Origin: an uncultured Chitinophagaceae bacterium
Lineage (GTDB): Bacteria; Bacteroidota; Bacteroidia; Chitinophagales; Chitinophagaceae
Direction of reading: 5' to 3'
DNA: 64,000 nt
Assembly: GCA_903884185.1 (NCBI GenBank)
Contig: CAISDV010000063.1
Span: forward strand, 1 to 64,000
Made by a program: the position numbers and the translations under genes. The notes beneath the pieces are model-generated. The model saw nothing but the letters and a program-made list of their open reading frames with translations, had not been told where the DNA came from and searched no databases. Positions 8,260 to 19,600 of the stretch are shown here, in pieces. Each line of letters begins with the position of its first letter. Positions within the stretch are counted from its first letter, which is position 1.

Positions 8260-10364
8260 TCACCTGATAAGCACCACTGTCCCCTTTTTCGTAACAATTT
8301 TACCGTTAAAATCAATGCCCCTTACTTCCCAAACATATACGCCTTGTTCTGCAGGGGTATAATGTATTTTTCCATCCCAGCCTTTCAGGTAATCCGTTGT
8401 TGAAAACACCTCATACCCTGCCCTGTTAAAGACCTTGAAGAATTCCATTTTACTCATTCCTACCGGGAATGGCCTGAACACATCATTCAGCCCGTCTCCA
8501 TTTGGTGTAAATGCAGTAGGCGTATATATATCAGGGCCTTTATAATATCTTACCCGCAAAGTATCCTGCATACTGCATCCAAATTTTGTAGTGGCGTTTA
8601 CATAGTATTTAATATCCCGATCATACTTACACAAAGGAGAAATTGTATCAGCACGGTCAAGCCCGGCAGAAGGGCTCCATTTAAAAGAAGAATAAATATC
8701 TGTTACACTTGCCGAAGGCTGTATCCTGTAGGAGGTTCCAGCACTGATGATAGTGTCATGCACGGGCAATTGCGGCGGGCTTATATAAATATTAATATAG
8801 CTACTGTCGGTGGCAGCACACCCCTTAGTGGTGGTCTCTTTTAACATGGCCAGGTAACTTTTATCACCTTTGTTATAGAAATGTGTAACACTATAAATGG
8901 ATGTTTTGTTATCGTATGTTCCGTCATCATTCTCCATCGTCCATAATGCACTGTTGATAGAGCCATAAGTGGTGGTAGAGGTATTAATGAATGTGACCAC
9001 TTTATTTGTACATGAATCGTAATTTTTGTATGATACTTGCAACTTAGGATATATCAATACCTTGCTGTAAGCAGTATCAGCACAATATAATCCTGGAAAG
9101 ATGATCATCCTCAAATTATACTGGCCGGTATCTCTATATGTGTGCACCGGGTAGATCGTTTTGGCTGTATCTCCATCTCCAAATTCCCAGGAAAAAAAGC
9201 TGCGTTATACTTATAATTTGAAAACAAGGGAATGCTGGTATTGGGAAAGCGGATAGTATAATCATTACATTCATTCAACAGTGCCGGTAATATAGCTTTG
9301 GGTTTTGGTAATTTTTCACAATCAAATACTTTTATGATCACATCCTTATAATGAACACCTATCAAACTATCCTGTCCATGAAACTTACGGTATTCATATG
9401 CAGCCACAGTAAGGATAAAACTTCCGGTATCATTCATTACACCATGCATAATGCCGGTTTTACTTTCTATCTCTACTCCCGGCCCTAAGGGCTCACCTGC
9501 AGTATACTTTGGCGTATAATACCATACATCAGGAAAAGGGAATTGGCGGCTAATACCAAGATTTCCTCCACCTGTTGGAACTACCTCGAAGGTCTTGGAA
9601 GCAATAAATCCATAGCTCAGTGAATCCTTATCCGGATCAATAGCGTGAAAACGGTGAGAGAATTGCTGGCCTTTGCAGAGATAAAGGATGGTATCTTCCT
9701 GGAACAATGGGCTGCCGTTTGTAAAACAGCAGGTATCTGCAAAAGCCCAAAGAGGCGGTACTTTTACATAATTGGCAATACCATTGTATACAGTGCCTGA
9801 GTTTGTGCCACCACATGTAAGAGGAGGGTCGCTTCCCGGGAAAGGGTTGCTAATGTTATAGATAACATTTCCTTCAGCAAATATATTTTTATAGGTATCC
9901 CTGCAACAGTATTCAACAACCGCAGCATAACCCCAATGGTACTGGTCTAATAAAGGAGGCAGATCAACAACCACGTGCGAGTAATACGCAGTATAGCAAG
10001 GTGGCTCAGGCAGTACAATACAGGGATTATATACATTGGTGATAACACGAATGGAATCCACTTCCAGGTCGTAGGATTTTGTTTGTCCTGAACTGAGATT
10101 AGTGATATACAAAGATTTTGCTGGGGTTGCAGCAGTATTAGAACATACTACCAGTTCTTTAAAAATAAACTTGTAGCTGGATAGCCCTGCATAAGAATAA
10201 GCCAATTCTCCTGCCTTCTCAGTATTTCCCTGAAAACAACCGTAAGGGTCTTGACCGATAATAATTTTCTGACCTTTATTAGTATAATAAGTGTCTTGGC
10301 TATGCCCACCTAATGGCAGAAATAGTATCCCCAGCAATACCAATATGGATAATGCCTTGTGCAT
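8260..10364 (-). pseudogene. frameshifted T9SS CHU_C / PKD secreted protein
   Basis: Two overlapping frames (9111-10364 and 8260-9147) are the halves of one gene. The N-terminal half begins with a signal peptide (MHKALSILVLLGILFLPLGG) and follows the intact paralog at 10476-12581 up to YNAAFF. The frame then leaves the alignment, and the second frame resumes at HTYRDTGQYN. The break is at a run of seven A residues (9192-9198, T7 on the coding strand). Adding one T restores FFSWEFGDGDTAKT, equivalent to the paralog's PKD motif, and gives exactly 701 residues, the paralog's length. The C-terminus carries the CHU_C/type B sorting domain (FTPNGDGLNDVFRPFPVG) ending KKGTVVLIR. It may be a true pseudogene, a phase-variable gene or a sequencing error; only reads can decide. 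Confidence 0.85.
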
Positions 10365-10392
10365 TGCATAAATTTACCGAATTATTATACAA

Positions 10393-10460
10393 ATGGGATG
10401 GTATGGGATGGGATGGGATGGGATGTGGGATAGGGGATTAGGGATGAAGAATATTAGTAA
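10393..10460 (+). repeat. GGGAT run grading into heptamers
   Basis: A GGGATGG-type run (period 5, GGGAT four times) passes into 7-mers GATGTGG, GATAGGG, GATTAGG and GATGAAG. It fills the gap between the two tandem CHU_C genes. Confidence 0.6.
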
Positions 10461-10475
10461 TACGAGGATGCGGGA

Positions 10476-12581
10476 TTATCTGATCAACAAAACCGTTCCT
10501 TTTTTTATAACCGGTTTCCCTGTATTATCAACCCCACTTACTTCCCATATATATGCACCTTGTTCTGCCAGCGTATAATTTATTTTTCCATCCCATCCTT
10601 TCAAATAATCCCTGGTAGAAAATACTTCTTGTCCCCAGCGGTTATATACTTTGAAATAATCCATCTTACTCATTCCAACAGGGAATGGCCTGAAGATATC
10701 ATTCAGCCCATCGCCATTAGGCGTGAATGCAGTAGGCACATATATATCGGGGCCTTTGTAATATCTTATCCGCAAAGTGTCTTCCATACTACAGCCAAAT
10801 TTGGTCTTCACGTTCACATAGTATTTAATCGTCCTGTCGTAAGTGCATAACGGGGATATGGTATCAGTACGGTCAAGACCTGCTGAGGGACTCCATTTAA
10901 AAGACGAATAATTATCTACCTGGCTGGGTGTGGGTTGTATCCTGTATGAAGCGCCGACGCTGATAATAGTATCATGCACCGGCAACTGTGGCGGGCTAAG
11001 ATAAATATTGATATAGGTGCTATCAGTGGCTTCACATCCTTTAGTAGTGGTCACTTTTAGCTTAGCGAGAAAACTTCTGTTTCCTTTTTCATATACATGT
11101 GTGGCGCTATAAGTAGATGTTTTGTTTACCAGTGTGCTGTCATCATTTTCAAAGGTCCATACTGCACTGTTAATAGAACCAATGGTTGTAGTGGATGTAT
11201 TGATATATGTTACTACCCTGTCCGTACACGAGTCATAATTTTTGAAGGAGGCGTGCAGTTCAGGGTAAACCAATACTTTGCTGTAAGTAGTGTCTGCGCA
11301 TGAAAGTCCCGGGAAGATGATCAGTCGCACATTATACTGCCCGGTATCTTTATATGTATGTGCTGGATAGATCGTTTTTGCTGTATCTCCATCGCCAAAG
11401 TTCCATTCAAAGAAAGCGGTATTGAACCGGTAGCTCGAAAATAATGGGATGCTGTTATTAGGGAAATTGATCGTATAATCATTGCATCCGTTCACCAGCG
11501 CAGGCAAAATTGCTTGTGGCTTTGGCAGTTTTTCGCATTCAAATACTTTTACGATCACATCTTTGTAGTGAACACCTATTAGACTATCCATCCCATTAAT
11601 TTTACGGTATTCAGATGCCGCAATGGTGACCATAAAATTTCCTGTATCATTCATCACTCCCTGCATGATACCGGTTTTAGGATCTATCTGAACTCCTGGC
11701 CCCAATTGTTCATCTGCCCTGTAACCACTGAACGTATTATATATAGCATCTGGGAAAGGGAAGGAACGATGAATCACAGCGCCCCCATAAACAGGATCCA
11801 TTGTATATGTTTTGGCAGCATAGAATCCATAGGTCAGTGAATCACCATCAGGATCCACAGCGTGAAAACGATGAGAGAATGTTTGTCCTTTGCAGAGGTA
11901 AAGGATAGTATCTTCCTGGAAGAGGGGACTGCTATTTGCAAAACAGCACCTGCTCTGTGAATCCCAAAGCGGAGGCACTTTTACATAATTCGCAATGCTA
12001 TTATATACCTGCCCGGGGTTAGGTGGGTTGCAAGCCAGTGAAGTTCCGGGCAGTGGGTTTATAATACTATACAGTGTATTACTGAGTAAGTATATATTTT
12101 GATAAGTATCCCTGCAACAATCTTCCACCACAGCCGCCCATCCAAACTTGAACTTGTCTTCTATTGCCGGAAGGTCAACAGTGGCATGTAAATAATAAGC
12201 AGTATAGCAAGGTGGTTGTGGTAAAACAATACAAGGGCTATAAAGGTCTGTGATCAGCCTGACAGAATCAATTGTCATCGTATAGGCTTTTGTTGCTCCT
12301 GTGCTAAGGTTGGTAATATACAATGCGCGAGCTGGCGTAGAAGAGTTACTGGAGCAGGGTATCAGCTGCTTGAAGACAAAATTATAAGTAGAAATTGGGT
12401 TAGCAGAAGAACCAAGATAAGAGTAAGTAAGCTCGCCTGCTTTTTCACCATTTCCTAAAAAACAGCCATAAGGTTCCAGTCCCATAGTGATCTTTTGGCC
12501 GGTATTGGTATAAGATGCCTGGCTTTGGGCAAGAAATGGCAGGGCCACCCACATACATATGCATAAAAAGCCCTTGCTCAT
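10476..12581 (-). CDS. T9SS type B sorted PKD-domain surface protein
   Basis: A 701-residue secreted protein with a signal peptide (cleavage near AQS-QA, residues 20-22). A Cys-rich N-terminal region (CCRDTYQN, CCFANSSPLFQEDTI) is followed by a cadherin/PKD-like portion with FFEWNFGDGDTAKT near 400 and further beta-rich domains. The C-terminal gliding-motility-associated (CHU_C, type B) sorting domain has VPTAFTPNGDGLNDIFRP and ends KKGTVLLIR. Such proteins are exported by T9SS and attached to or released from the cell surface. No enzyme domain is visible, so adhesion or matrix function is inferred. It is a tandem duplicate of the frameshifted gene downstream. SprA, PorX and a PorE-like protein are encoded in the same window. 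Confidence 0.88.
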   Translation of the reverse strand: MSKGFLCICMWVALPFLAQSQASYTNTGQKITMGLEPYGCFLGNGEKAGELTYSYLGSSANPISTYNFVFKQLIPCSSNSSTPARALYITNLSTGATKAYTMTIDSVRLITDLYSPCIVLPQPPCYTAYYLHATVDLPAIEDKFKFGWAAVVEDCCRDTYQNIYLLSNTLYSIINPLPGTSLACNPPNPGQVYNSIANYVKVPPLWDSQSRCCFANSSPLFQEDTILYLCKGQTFSHRFHAVDPDGDSLTYGFYAAKTYTMDPVYGGAVIHRSFPFPDAIYNTFSGYRADEQLGPGVQIDPKTGIMQGVMNDTGNFMVTIAASEYRKINGMDSLIGVHYKDVIVKVFECEKLPKPQAILPALVNGCNDYTINFPNNSIPLFSSYRFNTAFFEWNFGDGDTAKTIYPAHTYKDTGQYNVRLIIFPGLSCADTTYSKVLVYPELHASFKNYDSCTDRVVTYINTSTTTIGSINSAVWTFENDDSTLVNKTSTYSATHVYEKGNRSFLAKLKVTTTKGCEATDSTYINIYLSPPQLPVHDTIISVGASYRIQPTPSQVDNYSSFKWSPSAGLDRTDTISPLCTYDRTIKYYVNVKTKFGCSMEDTLRIRYYKGPDIYVPTAFTPNGDGLNDIFRPFPVGMSKMDYFKVYNRWGQEVFSTRDYLKGWDGKINYTLAEQGAYIWEVSGVDNTGKPVIKKGTVLLIR

Positions 12582-12630
12582 TGCGTGAATTTACGATTTT
12601 TAATCTACGGATGTGATTAGAAACAGGTTT

Positions 12631-12784
<154 letters not shown>

Positions 12785-12796
12785 CAAGAGGCTACT

Positions 12797-13921
12797 TTAC
12801 TTTAGTATCGCTGAAATGACTAATACCATCGAATCTGCTTTGATCGCTTTTTTAACAATTCGCCCTTCGGGGGAGATCAAAAAATTATACGGAATACTAT
12901 CAAATTTTATTGTCTTAAATGCAACCCCCTCCCACATTTTTTCATCTATCAGTTGTGCCCAGCTGTATTTTTCCTGAGCTATGATATTCTGCCATACCGC
13001 TTTATTATCGTCAATTGCCACACTTACTATTTCCATTTTGTTTGCAGGGAATAATTTAGCCAATTTCTTTTTTGCTTCGGCATATTTGATACATTGATCG
13101 CACCAGGTTGCCCAAAAATCGAGTAATAGATATTTACCTTTCGTTGAATACGTAGAAAAGTTTTTACCATTTTGATCGGGCAATATTAATTCCGGCAATA
13201 CATCTCCAATAACATACTGCTTCTCGAATATGGCTATATAATCAAGTGTACTTTTCTTAAGGGCTTGCACTCCGGTATGATTGGGGAAACGCTGTCCTGC
13301 TGCATTGATAAACTTTTTCAGTCCCTGATAATCTGTATCAAAATCAACTGTATTATAGGTTGCCAAAAATGCAGCCGGGCTATGCACTGTATCAGCAAAA
13401 GAGAAATTTCTTTTAAAATAACCTGCCAAAACTAAATCCAGTTTATGGTTGGCAGAATCAATTAATTTTTTGGAAGCATGATTCGTTTTCAAGCTATCTA
13501 TTGCTGCTTTTATATCTCTTGTTTGAGTTGCTATTACAACCTGCCCTTCACGAAAAGTTTTTAAGCTATTACTCGCAGGTGATCCCTCGAAAGAATATCT
13601 GCCCGTAGAATAATTATAATTAACAGTAATGTCCTTTGTATCGGTGATCACATATACCTGCATCCTGCTGTCTTCTACTTTCAGCTGGCACAAACGTTCT
13701 TCACCTTTGGGCACATAAAGAACGATCGTATCCAGTCCGGTCTTTACAAAAGAAGAATCCAGTAACAGTGCAGGTTCTTTATTCATTGCCACCTGTTCCA
13801 GCAACACATGTTTATGATAGGCAGATTCTATATAGAGGGTTATTTTAGTTGCCCCGGGTTTCCCCTTGTCGCAGCCAAACAGGAGAATGCAACTGATCAA
13901 TATTGGTAAGCAAACTTTCAT
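12797..13921 (-). CDS. TlpA-like thioredoxin-fold lipoprotein
   Basis: Periplasmic thiol-disulfide oxidoreductase anchored as a lipoprotein. The start at 13921 gives MKVCLPILISCILLFGC, with the lipobox Cys at residue 17; the frame is open to 13942 but that start adds only seven residues. An N-terminal DUF4369-like beta domain is followed by a thioredoxin/AhpC-TSA domain (about 240-374) with FWATWCDQC, active Cys 274 and 277. The length (374) fits Bacteroidota TlpA/ResA-like proteins. It lies downstream of the SusC-SusD-DUF1735 genes across a terminator, so it may be partly cotranscribed. It probably reduces disulfides in exported or cytochrome-maturation substrates. Confidence 0.87.
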   Translation of the reverse strand: MKVCLPILISCILLFGCDKGKPGATKITLYIESAYHKHVLLEQVAMNKEPALLLDSSFVKTGLDTIVLYVPKGEERLCQLKVEDSRMQVYVITDTKDITVNYNYSTGRYSFEGSPASNSLKTFREGQVVIATQTRDIKAAIDSLKTNHASKKLIDSANHKLDLVLAGYFKRNFSFADTVHSPAAFLATYNTVDFDTDYQGLKKFINAAGQRFPNHTGVQALKKSTLDYIAIFEKQYVIGDVLPELILPDQNGKNFSTYSTKGKYLLLDFWATWCDQCIKYAEAKKKLAKLFPANKMEIVSVAIDDNKAVWQNIIAQEKYSWAQLIDEKMWEGVAFKTIKFDSIPYNFLISPEGRIVKKAIKADSMVLVISAILK

Positions 13922-13954
13922 ATTACTCAAACTATTCTGCAAGTTAGGGTAAAC

Positions 13955-13982
13955 AAAAAAGCTATCAAATTGATAGCTTTTT
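13955..13982 (-). terminator. terminator between DUF1735 and TlpA genes
   Basis: A 7-bp stem (GCTATCA with TGATAGC, 13961-13977, loop AAT) is flanked by A6 and T5, so the pairing extends to about 12 bp. It can act on either strand. Here it follows the DUF1735 gene and would end the sus-like transcript. Confidence 0.8.
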
Positions 13983-14011
13983 GCATTGAATATAATGATG
14001 AAACAAAATAT

Positions 14012-14977
14012 CTACTGGTGAACCAATTTCAGGTACATCTGGCGTGTAAAGGTAGCCTGTCCGTTACCACCTGATGCATATCCTGCATGTAAAAAGAATG
14101 TTTTAGTAGAGACAACATAGGTATTATTATAGGTTGAAGACACCCATTGTCCTGCTCCGGGAACAGTAACAGAAGTAGGTATAGCGCCAGAATAATCAGT
14201 ATTACCCGGATTATCTAAGGTCATTAAACCTGATGCGTTTCCTGTAGGTATAGCTCCAACTGGTTGATAGTTGGTCAAAGCGCCACCTGCAGAAGGAATG
14301 TCGAGGTTAAAGAAATAGTTGCTGCTCGCCAAATCACCAAATGGGAAGCTATTGGTATTAGGCCCTGCAGTAGCAAGTCCGTAAGTAGCACTTACAGCTC
14401 TTGGTGCAGATGGATGAAAGATATATCCAGTACCTGTATAGTTCGCATCGTAAGCATTCTTAACCTGAACATTGATCAGCAAGTGATTCCACTGTTCAAT
14501 TGGTACAGATGCAGTTGCAATGGTCAAAGGCAGAACGTAAGACTTTGTAAGGTCCATTTTATTGAACTTGAAAGTCACTACCATACTGTCTAAACGCTGG
14601 CCAGCAGGGATGCTGCGTGCCATACTTGTAAGAGTATAGGTAGTATCCGGTAACAAAGCATAAGCAGTACCGTTGGTTGCATTATAACTGGTTAGGTACG
14701 CCACATCTAATGCAAGCGTTGCCGTAACAGCAGTAGATAATGTATTTGGCGAAGCCAGGTTAACATATATCGGGATGGTTGGTGTTGTTGTAGACGACAC
14801 AAACGCAAATGGTACCACTTTATTATTGTTTGCTGCTGCCAAAGGCAGATCTACCGATGCAGTTGAACTTGCAAAGTCAGTAAAATACTGCCCGCTTTTC
14901 AGGCAGGAACTCAGGAAAAACAAACTAAAGATAGTTGCTATCGCGGTTGCTTTTTTTACACCTGGGAATAGTTTCAT
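14012..14977 (-). CDS. DUF1735 (BT_3987-type) surface lipoprotein
   Basis: A 321-residue lipoprotein with signal ending FFLSSC (Cys 25). The N-terminal BT_3987/DUF1735 beta-sandwich is recognised from YVNLASPNTLSTAVTATLAL and the PAGQRLDSMVVTFKFNKMDL region. Such lipoproteins accompany SusC/SusD pairs as surface glycan- or ligand-binding proteins. The C-terminal half has no family I recognise. It follows susD with a 63-base gap on the same strand and is ended by the hairpin at 13955-13982. The ligand is unknown. Confidence 0.85.
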   Translation of the reverse strand: MKLFPGVKKATAIATIFSLFFLSSCLKSGQYFTDFASSTASVDLPLAAANNNKVVPFAFVSSTTTPTIPIYVNLASPNTLSTAVTATLALDVAYLTSYNATNGTAYALLPDTTYTLTSMARSIPAGQRLDSMVVTFKFNKMDLTKSYVLPLTIATASVPIEQWNHLLINVQVKNAYDANYTGTGYIFHPSAPRAVSATYGLATAGPNTNSFPFGDLASSNYFFNLDIPSAGGALTNYQPVGAIPTGNASGLMTLDNPGNTDYSGAIPTSVTVPGAGQWVSSTYNNTYVVSTKTFFLHAGYASGGNGQATFTRQMYLKLVHQ

Positions 14978-15040
14978 AATTATTGTTTTATCATTATTAT
15001 TAATCAGTACAAAATTAAATACGCATTTTTTTGCAAAAGG

Positions 15041-16642
15041 TTAAGGCATCCAGAAAATTTTTGTTGCAAATGGATCTACGGTAGCACCACCACCTGCTGT
15101 CCATGCTGCTGTATTACTATTAACTTCTTCTGTTGGATAAAAATACCTGTAAGGCTTATGCGTAACAGTCAATGAAGGAGATGATGACAAAGGAACCACA
15201 GGGTATCCTGTTCTTCTCCAGTCACTATATGCTTCAGAAGCATTCACACTATTCAAGGCAGCCCATTTTTGTGTAAGGATGGCCTGTAGCTGATTAGCTC
15301 CGGCAGGAATAGATGAATAAGCAATACCTGTAAAAGGCCAGGTTGAGTTTGTAGCAACCCCTACTGTCTGTGCAGAGTAGGCTGCTGCATAACCATCCGC
15401 CGCAGAGGTACTACCACCTACACCCAGAAATTCAAAAGAAGCTTGTAGTCCCTGAGCATAAAATGTTGCAGCAGTTCCTGAAGTGATCCAACCCCTGTAT
15501 GCAGCTTCTGCCTGTAAGAACAATGCTTCAGCAGCAGAAAATAAAACCAAAGGCTGTGTAGGCGCTTTGATAATGCCAGGTCCAAATCCTGATCCCTTTG
15601 TTGGTTGCAGGTTCTGTTGTCCTAATGTATCACCAGCATAGTTAGCTGTAACCGGTGTTGCAGATGGAGAATAATAAGTTGTGCTTGTTGGTTGATCGGC
15701 CTTTGCGCAATAAACCCATGCCAAACGAGGATCTTTTGTATTAATAAAGAACGCAACACCTGTTCCATTAGCTCTCAGGTAGTTAAAATTACCACCCAGG
15801 CCACCTGTTGGTGTTACACCATAGTTAGCATACAATGGATTTTGTTTACCGGCTGTGTTAGCATAACCGGGGTTTACCAAAGCATCACCACCCAATCCCA
15901 TATAGCCTACACTTGCAGTGCTTGCTATTTCAGTTTGTATATATGCTGCTTTTGAAGCTACTGCAGACTGACGCAGTAGCGCCCTCAATTTTACGGTATT
16001 CGCAAATTTCAACCATTTGGTAAGGTTGCCACCAAACATTACATCATCACTACTAACCAATGTTTCGTTTACATTTCCGTTAGCTGCTTTCAGCAAATTA
16101 ATAGCTGTATCTAATTGCGATACAGTTCCATCATATATGGCGCTTCCCTTATCATAAGTAGGGAAAAAATTGGATATCCCCTGAAGTGACTGAGTATAAG
16201 GAACATCATTATAATAATCTACCAGGTTTTGATAGCACATTGCTTTCAATATTTTGGCGATAGCTACATAGCTGTGCATATTGGAAACGGCACTGGCAGA
16301 TTGATCGATCACATTCACATTCGCAAGAATGCTGTAAAAACTACCATACAATACCGCAGGGCTTGATGTAGTCATTACATAGTTATGAACGTTGGTGTTA
16401 TAAGAATAACCACCAGAGTAGTTCCAGTATCCCATCCATGCTGCTTCAGCCTGGAAAGCGCCATCTCCATTTACCATACCAGCCAGGGAGGTAAGCGTGC
16501 CTGGCAATACCAATTGTGGTGTTGCTGCAGTTCCCGATACAGAGTTGGGGTTATTTTGCAAACTGGTCAAATAGTCTTTACCGCAACCGCTGATGAAGAT
16601 GCCTGCTGCAGCAAAAGATAATATATAAAATAGTTTTTTCAT
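15041..16642 (-). CDS. SusD/RagB-family nutrient-binding lipoprotein
   Basis: Outer-membrane surface lipoprotein that caps the SusC channel and delivers ligand. The signal MKKLFYILSFAAAGIFISGC has its lipobox Cys at residue 20, followed by GKDYLTSLQNNPNSV. The sequence fits the SusD-like_2 subfamily (TPQLVLPGTL near 45, NLVDYYNDVPYTQSL near 140, EALFLQAEAAYRGW near 385). Length 533 is typical. It lies 50 bases downstream of susC. With no glycoside hydrolase, peptidase or regulator in the cluster, the substrate cannot be named; SusD-like_2 systems are often not glycan systems. Confidence 0.93.
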   Translation of the reverse strand: MKKLFYILSFAAAGIFISGCGKDYLTSLQNNPNSVSGTAATPQLVLPGTLTSLAGMVNGDGAFQAEAAWMGYWNYSGGYSYNTNVHNYVMTTSSPAVLYGSFYSILANVNVIDQSASAVSNMHSYVAIAKILKAMCYQNLVDYYNDVPYTQSLQGISNFFPTYDKGSAIYDGTVSQLDTAINLLKAANGNVNETLVSSDDVMFGGNLTKWLKFANTVKLRALLRQSAVASKAAYIQTEIASTASVGYMGLGGDALVNPGYANTAGKQNPLYANYGVTPTGGLGGNFNYLRANGTGVAFFINTKDPRLAWVYCAKADQPTSTTYYSPSATPVTANYAGDTLGQQNLQPTKGSGFGPGIIKAPTQPLVLFSAAEALFLQAEAAYRGWITSGTAATFYAQGLQASFEFLGVGGSTSAADGYAAAYSAQTVGVATNSTWPFTGIAYSSIPAGANQLQAILTQKWAALNSVNASEAYSDWRRTGYPVVPLSSSPSLTVTHKPYRYFYPTEEVNSNTAAWTAGGGATVDPFATKIFWMP

Positions 16643-16692
16643 GTGCTTAGTTTTTATCTATGATTTTACTTAATTATGATACTTGCTCACAT

Positions 16693-19600
16693 TTAGAATT
16701 TGAAAGCCAATACAAAACTGAACTTACGTGTAGGTGGCAACTGGAAGTAGGTATTGTACCCCTGTGCATTGCTGTTACCATTTGTAAACTCAGGATCGGT
16801 AAAATCATTTTCCTTCGGCCTGAGCATGATCAGGTCATTTCCTATTACACTAAGAGTTGCACCTTTAAAGAATGTCATGTTCTTAGCTAACAGTTTTGTG
16901 AAATCATAAGTAAGTGTTACACTCCTTAATTTCCAGGCTGCTGCATTTTCTACATAGCTGGTACCTGCGCTTCTGTACTTAGAACTTACCCAGAAACCGA
17001 TATTACCATCTTGTGTATACACGTTTGTGTTAGCGATATACTTACCTGCATTGGCCGGATCAGCTATCACAGAGTTTGGATAGATGAAGTTCTGACGGCC
17101 GTTAGTGGCTGTATGAGCAGAAGCACCTGTAAAGTCAAGGTTTAATTCTGAGTTATTATAGAATACATATCCACCGCGGCAGTCAGCTACCATTTGTAAA
17201 GTCAGGTTTTTGTATGAGAAGGTTTGTGTAAAACCTAATATGTATTTAGGTGTAGTACGTCCTGCAGCAACACTCGCAGGAGCAAGGCTTGGGTAACCTG
17301 TCTTAGAATCTACTATCACTTTTCCTGTAGCAGCGTCGCGTAACAGGTCAGTGGTATATATCTGAGGAAACGCCATGTTAACAATAGCTGCGTTAGCATT
17401 ACCGATACCATAGTTTGAAGTACCTGCCAGACTTGTAACAGTAGTTGTGTTAATAGCGAAGTTGGTTGCAAAATCCCAACGGAAACCTGATTTGCTCTTT
17501 ACAAGAGGAGCAAATTTAAGGTCGAATTCCAAACCTTCGTCAGTTGATTCAGCAGCATTGATCAGGGCGCTTGTGTAACCACTCGCACTTGTGATCGTTA
17601 CTCCAAATAACTGGTTAGTACTGTTCTGCTGATAATAAGTTGCAGAAAGGTTCACTTTGTTTTTAAAGAAGCCTAATTCAAGACCTACTTCTTTTTCAAT
17701 TGTTTTTTCAGGAACGATACCAGGGTTATTATAAGTAGAACTGATTGATAAAGATGGAGGGCCTGAGTAAGGGAATCCACCACTATTACCAAAGGTATTT
17801 ACTGTAGAATATGGTCCTACAGTGATCTGGCCAGTAGAGCTATAACCTGCCCTTAACTTACCAAAAGAAAACACTTTGCTCTTTTTGAACATCGCAATGT
17901 TATCAGAGAATACATATGCAGCATCTACACCATATACATCATAAGATGTATTGATCAAAGAAGAGAAATCCCTTCTGTAACTACCATGTATGAACAAGAA
18001 ATCCTTATAGTTAGCACTCACGTCAGCAAAAGCACCGATCAAACGGGTAACAGAAATACCTTGTGAAGCTGTTGGAACGCTTGCTCCTGAACTTGTGTTA
18101 TAGAAATTAGGGATATACAATGTAGTATTACCATCTGTCTGAGAGTTAGAACTACGTTCCCAAAGTTCACTACCTATGATCAGGTTTGTATTGAAGTCTC
18201 CAAATTTATGGCTCATCGCAACTGAGAAATCCTGCTGTATCCTTCTCTGGCTAACTGATTGGTCAGTTACAGAACCTGCCAGGTTACCACCAGACTGGTA
18301 GTTACCGGTTCCCCATTGGTCAGCACGTGAATAAGCGCTGAAGTTTTCAACGTTGCTCCATGATTTGTAAACAGTAGAAGTGATCTGCGCACTTAATTTA
18401 TAGCTTGCTGTCAACCATTCAAATGGTTTTACATACAAACCTAAACCGGCAGTAAAGTTGTCTAAGTTATTTGTAGCCCTCTGGTTATCGATCTGCCAGT
18501 AAGGGTTTTGATAATATGCATTATAGAAGTTGTTTGGATTACCCCATGAACCCGGGCTCTGCCAATCAGACATTGTAGTGATAGGTACGTTTGCCGGAGT
18601 ATTCAATAAGTTCCAGTAAACTGCAGCAGTAGTAGTATTACTTGTCTGCCTTGAATATCTCAGGTTATAATCATAAGAGAAAATACCATAAGTTCTTTTA
18701 CCTGTAAAAGTAAAACCAGTTCTGCGGGCAATATCTTTTGGCATTGTTCCGCTCACAGCCACATCCTGTACACTCAGGTAGTTAGAGTTGTTATTGTCAC
18801 CCACTGAATAAGAAGCACTGTTCTGTGTAGTGATACCTGTATTAAAGAATGCATAACGTGGGTCAACAGCTGTTGGCCAGAAAGGAGTTGAATCTACTTT
18901 ACCAAATTGGTTAGGTACGCCAATATAACCATTTGCAGGATTACCGTTGAAAGCAGGTCCATAAGACTGGTTTTCAAAAGGAGCATAGTTTACAAATCCT
19001 GTATAAGGGTTGATCGCTGTAAATTGATAAGGTGTACCGTTGAACCATGTACCACCTTCACCACCATAACCAGAGAAAGTTGTCTGGAGTGCTGGGAAGT
19101 AAGCTAAATTTTCAATTGTTACGTTGGTAGATACGTTGATCGAAGGCCTTCCACCTTTGCTATTGTGCTTTGTAGTGATCAACATTACACCATTACTAGC
19201 TTCTGATCCGTAAAGGGCAGCGGCGCTGGCTCCTTTCATCACAGATATATTATCTACGTCTTCCGGGTTGATTGAAGTCAGGTAGTCAGAACGAACTTCC
19301 GTTCCGTCTACGATGATCAATGGCTGGTTATCAGCGCCCGAACCTGCATATACGTGTCTTTCGCCGCGAAGCTGGATACGTACACTTGGGCTTACACCGT
19401 TATTAATTACACTTACCTGGGCACCGGATACTTTACCGGTAATACCCTGAACAAGGTTCACTTGTTTTCCCTGTGTAAGATCAGCGCCAGTAATTGTTGC
19501 TGTGCTATACCCAAGGGATTTAGCTTCTCTCTTAATACCAAGAGAAGTAACTACTACTTCTGATAAATTACTTGAGGCACGAACAACTGAAATGTTCAAA

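Noticed and set aside
7989-8315. Several frames of 60-125 codons on both strands in the structured element
   Set aside because: Palindromic DNA opens mirror frames on both strands; none has a credible start or family, and the region is better read as a folded repeat.
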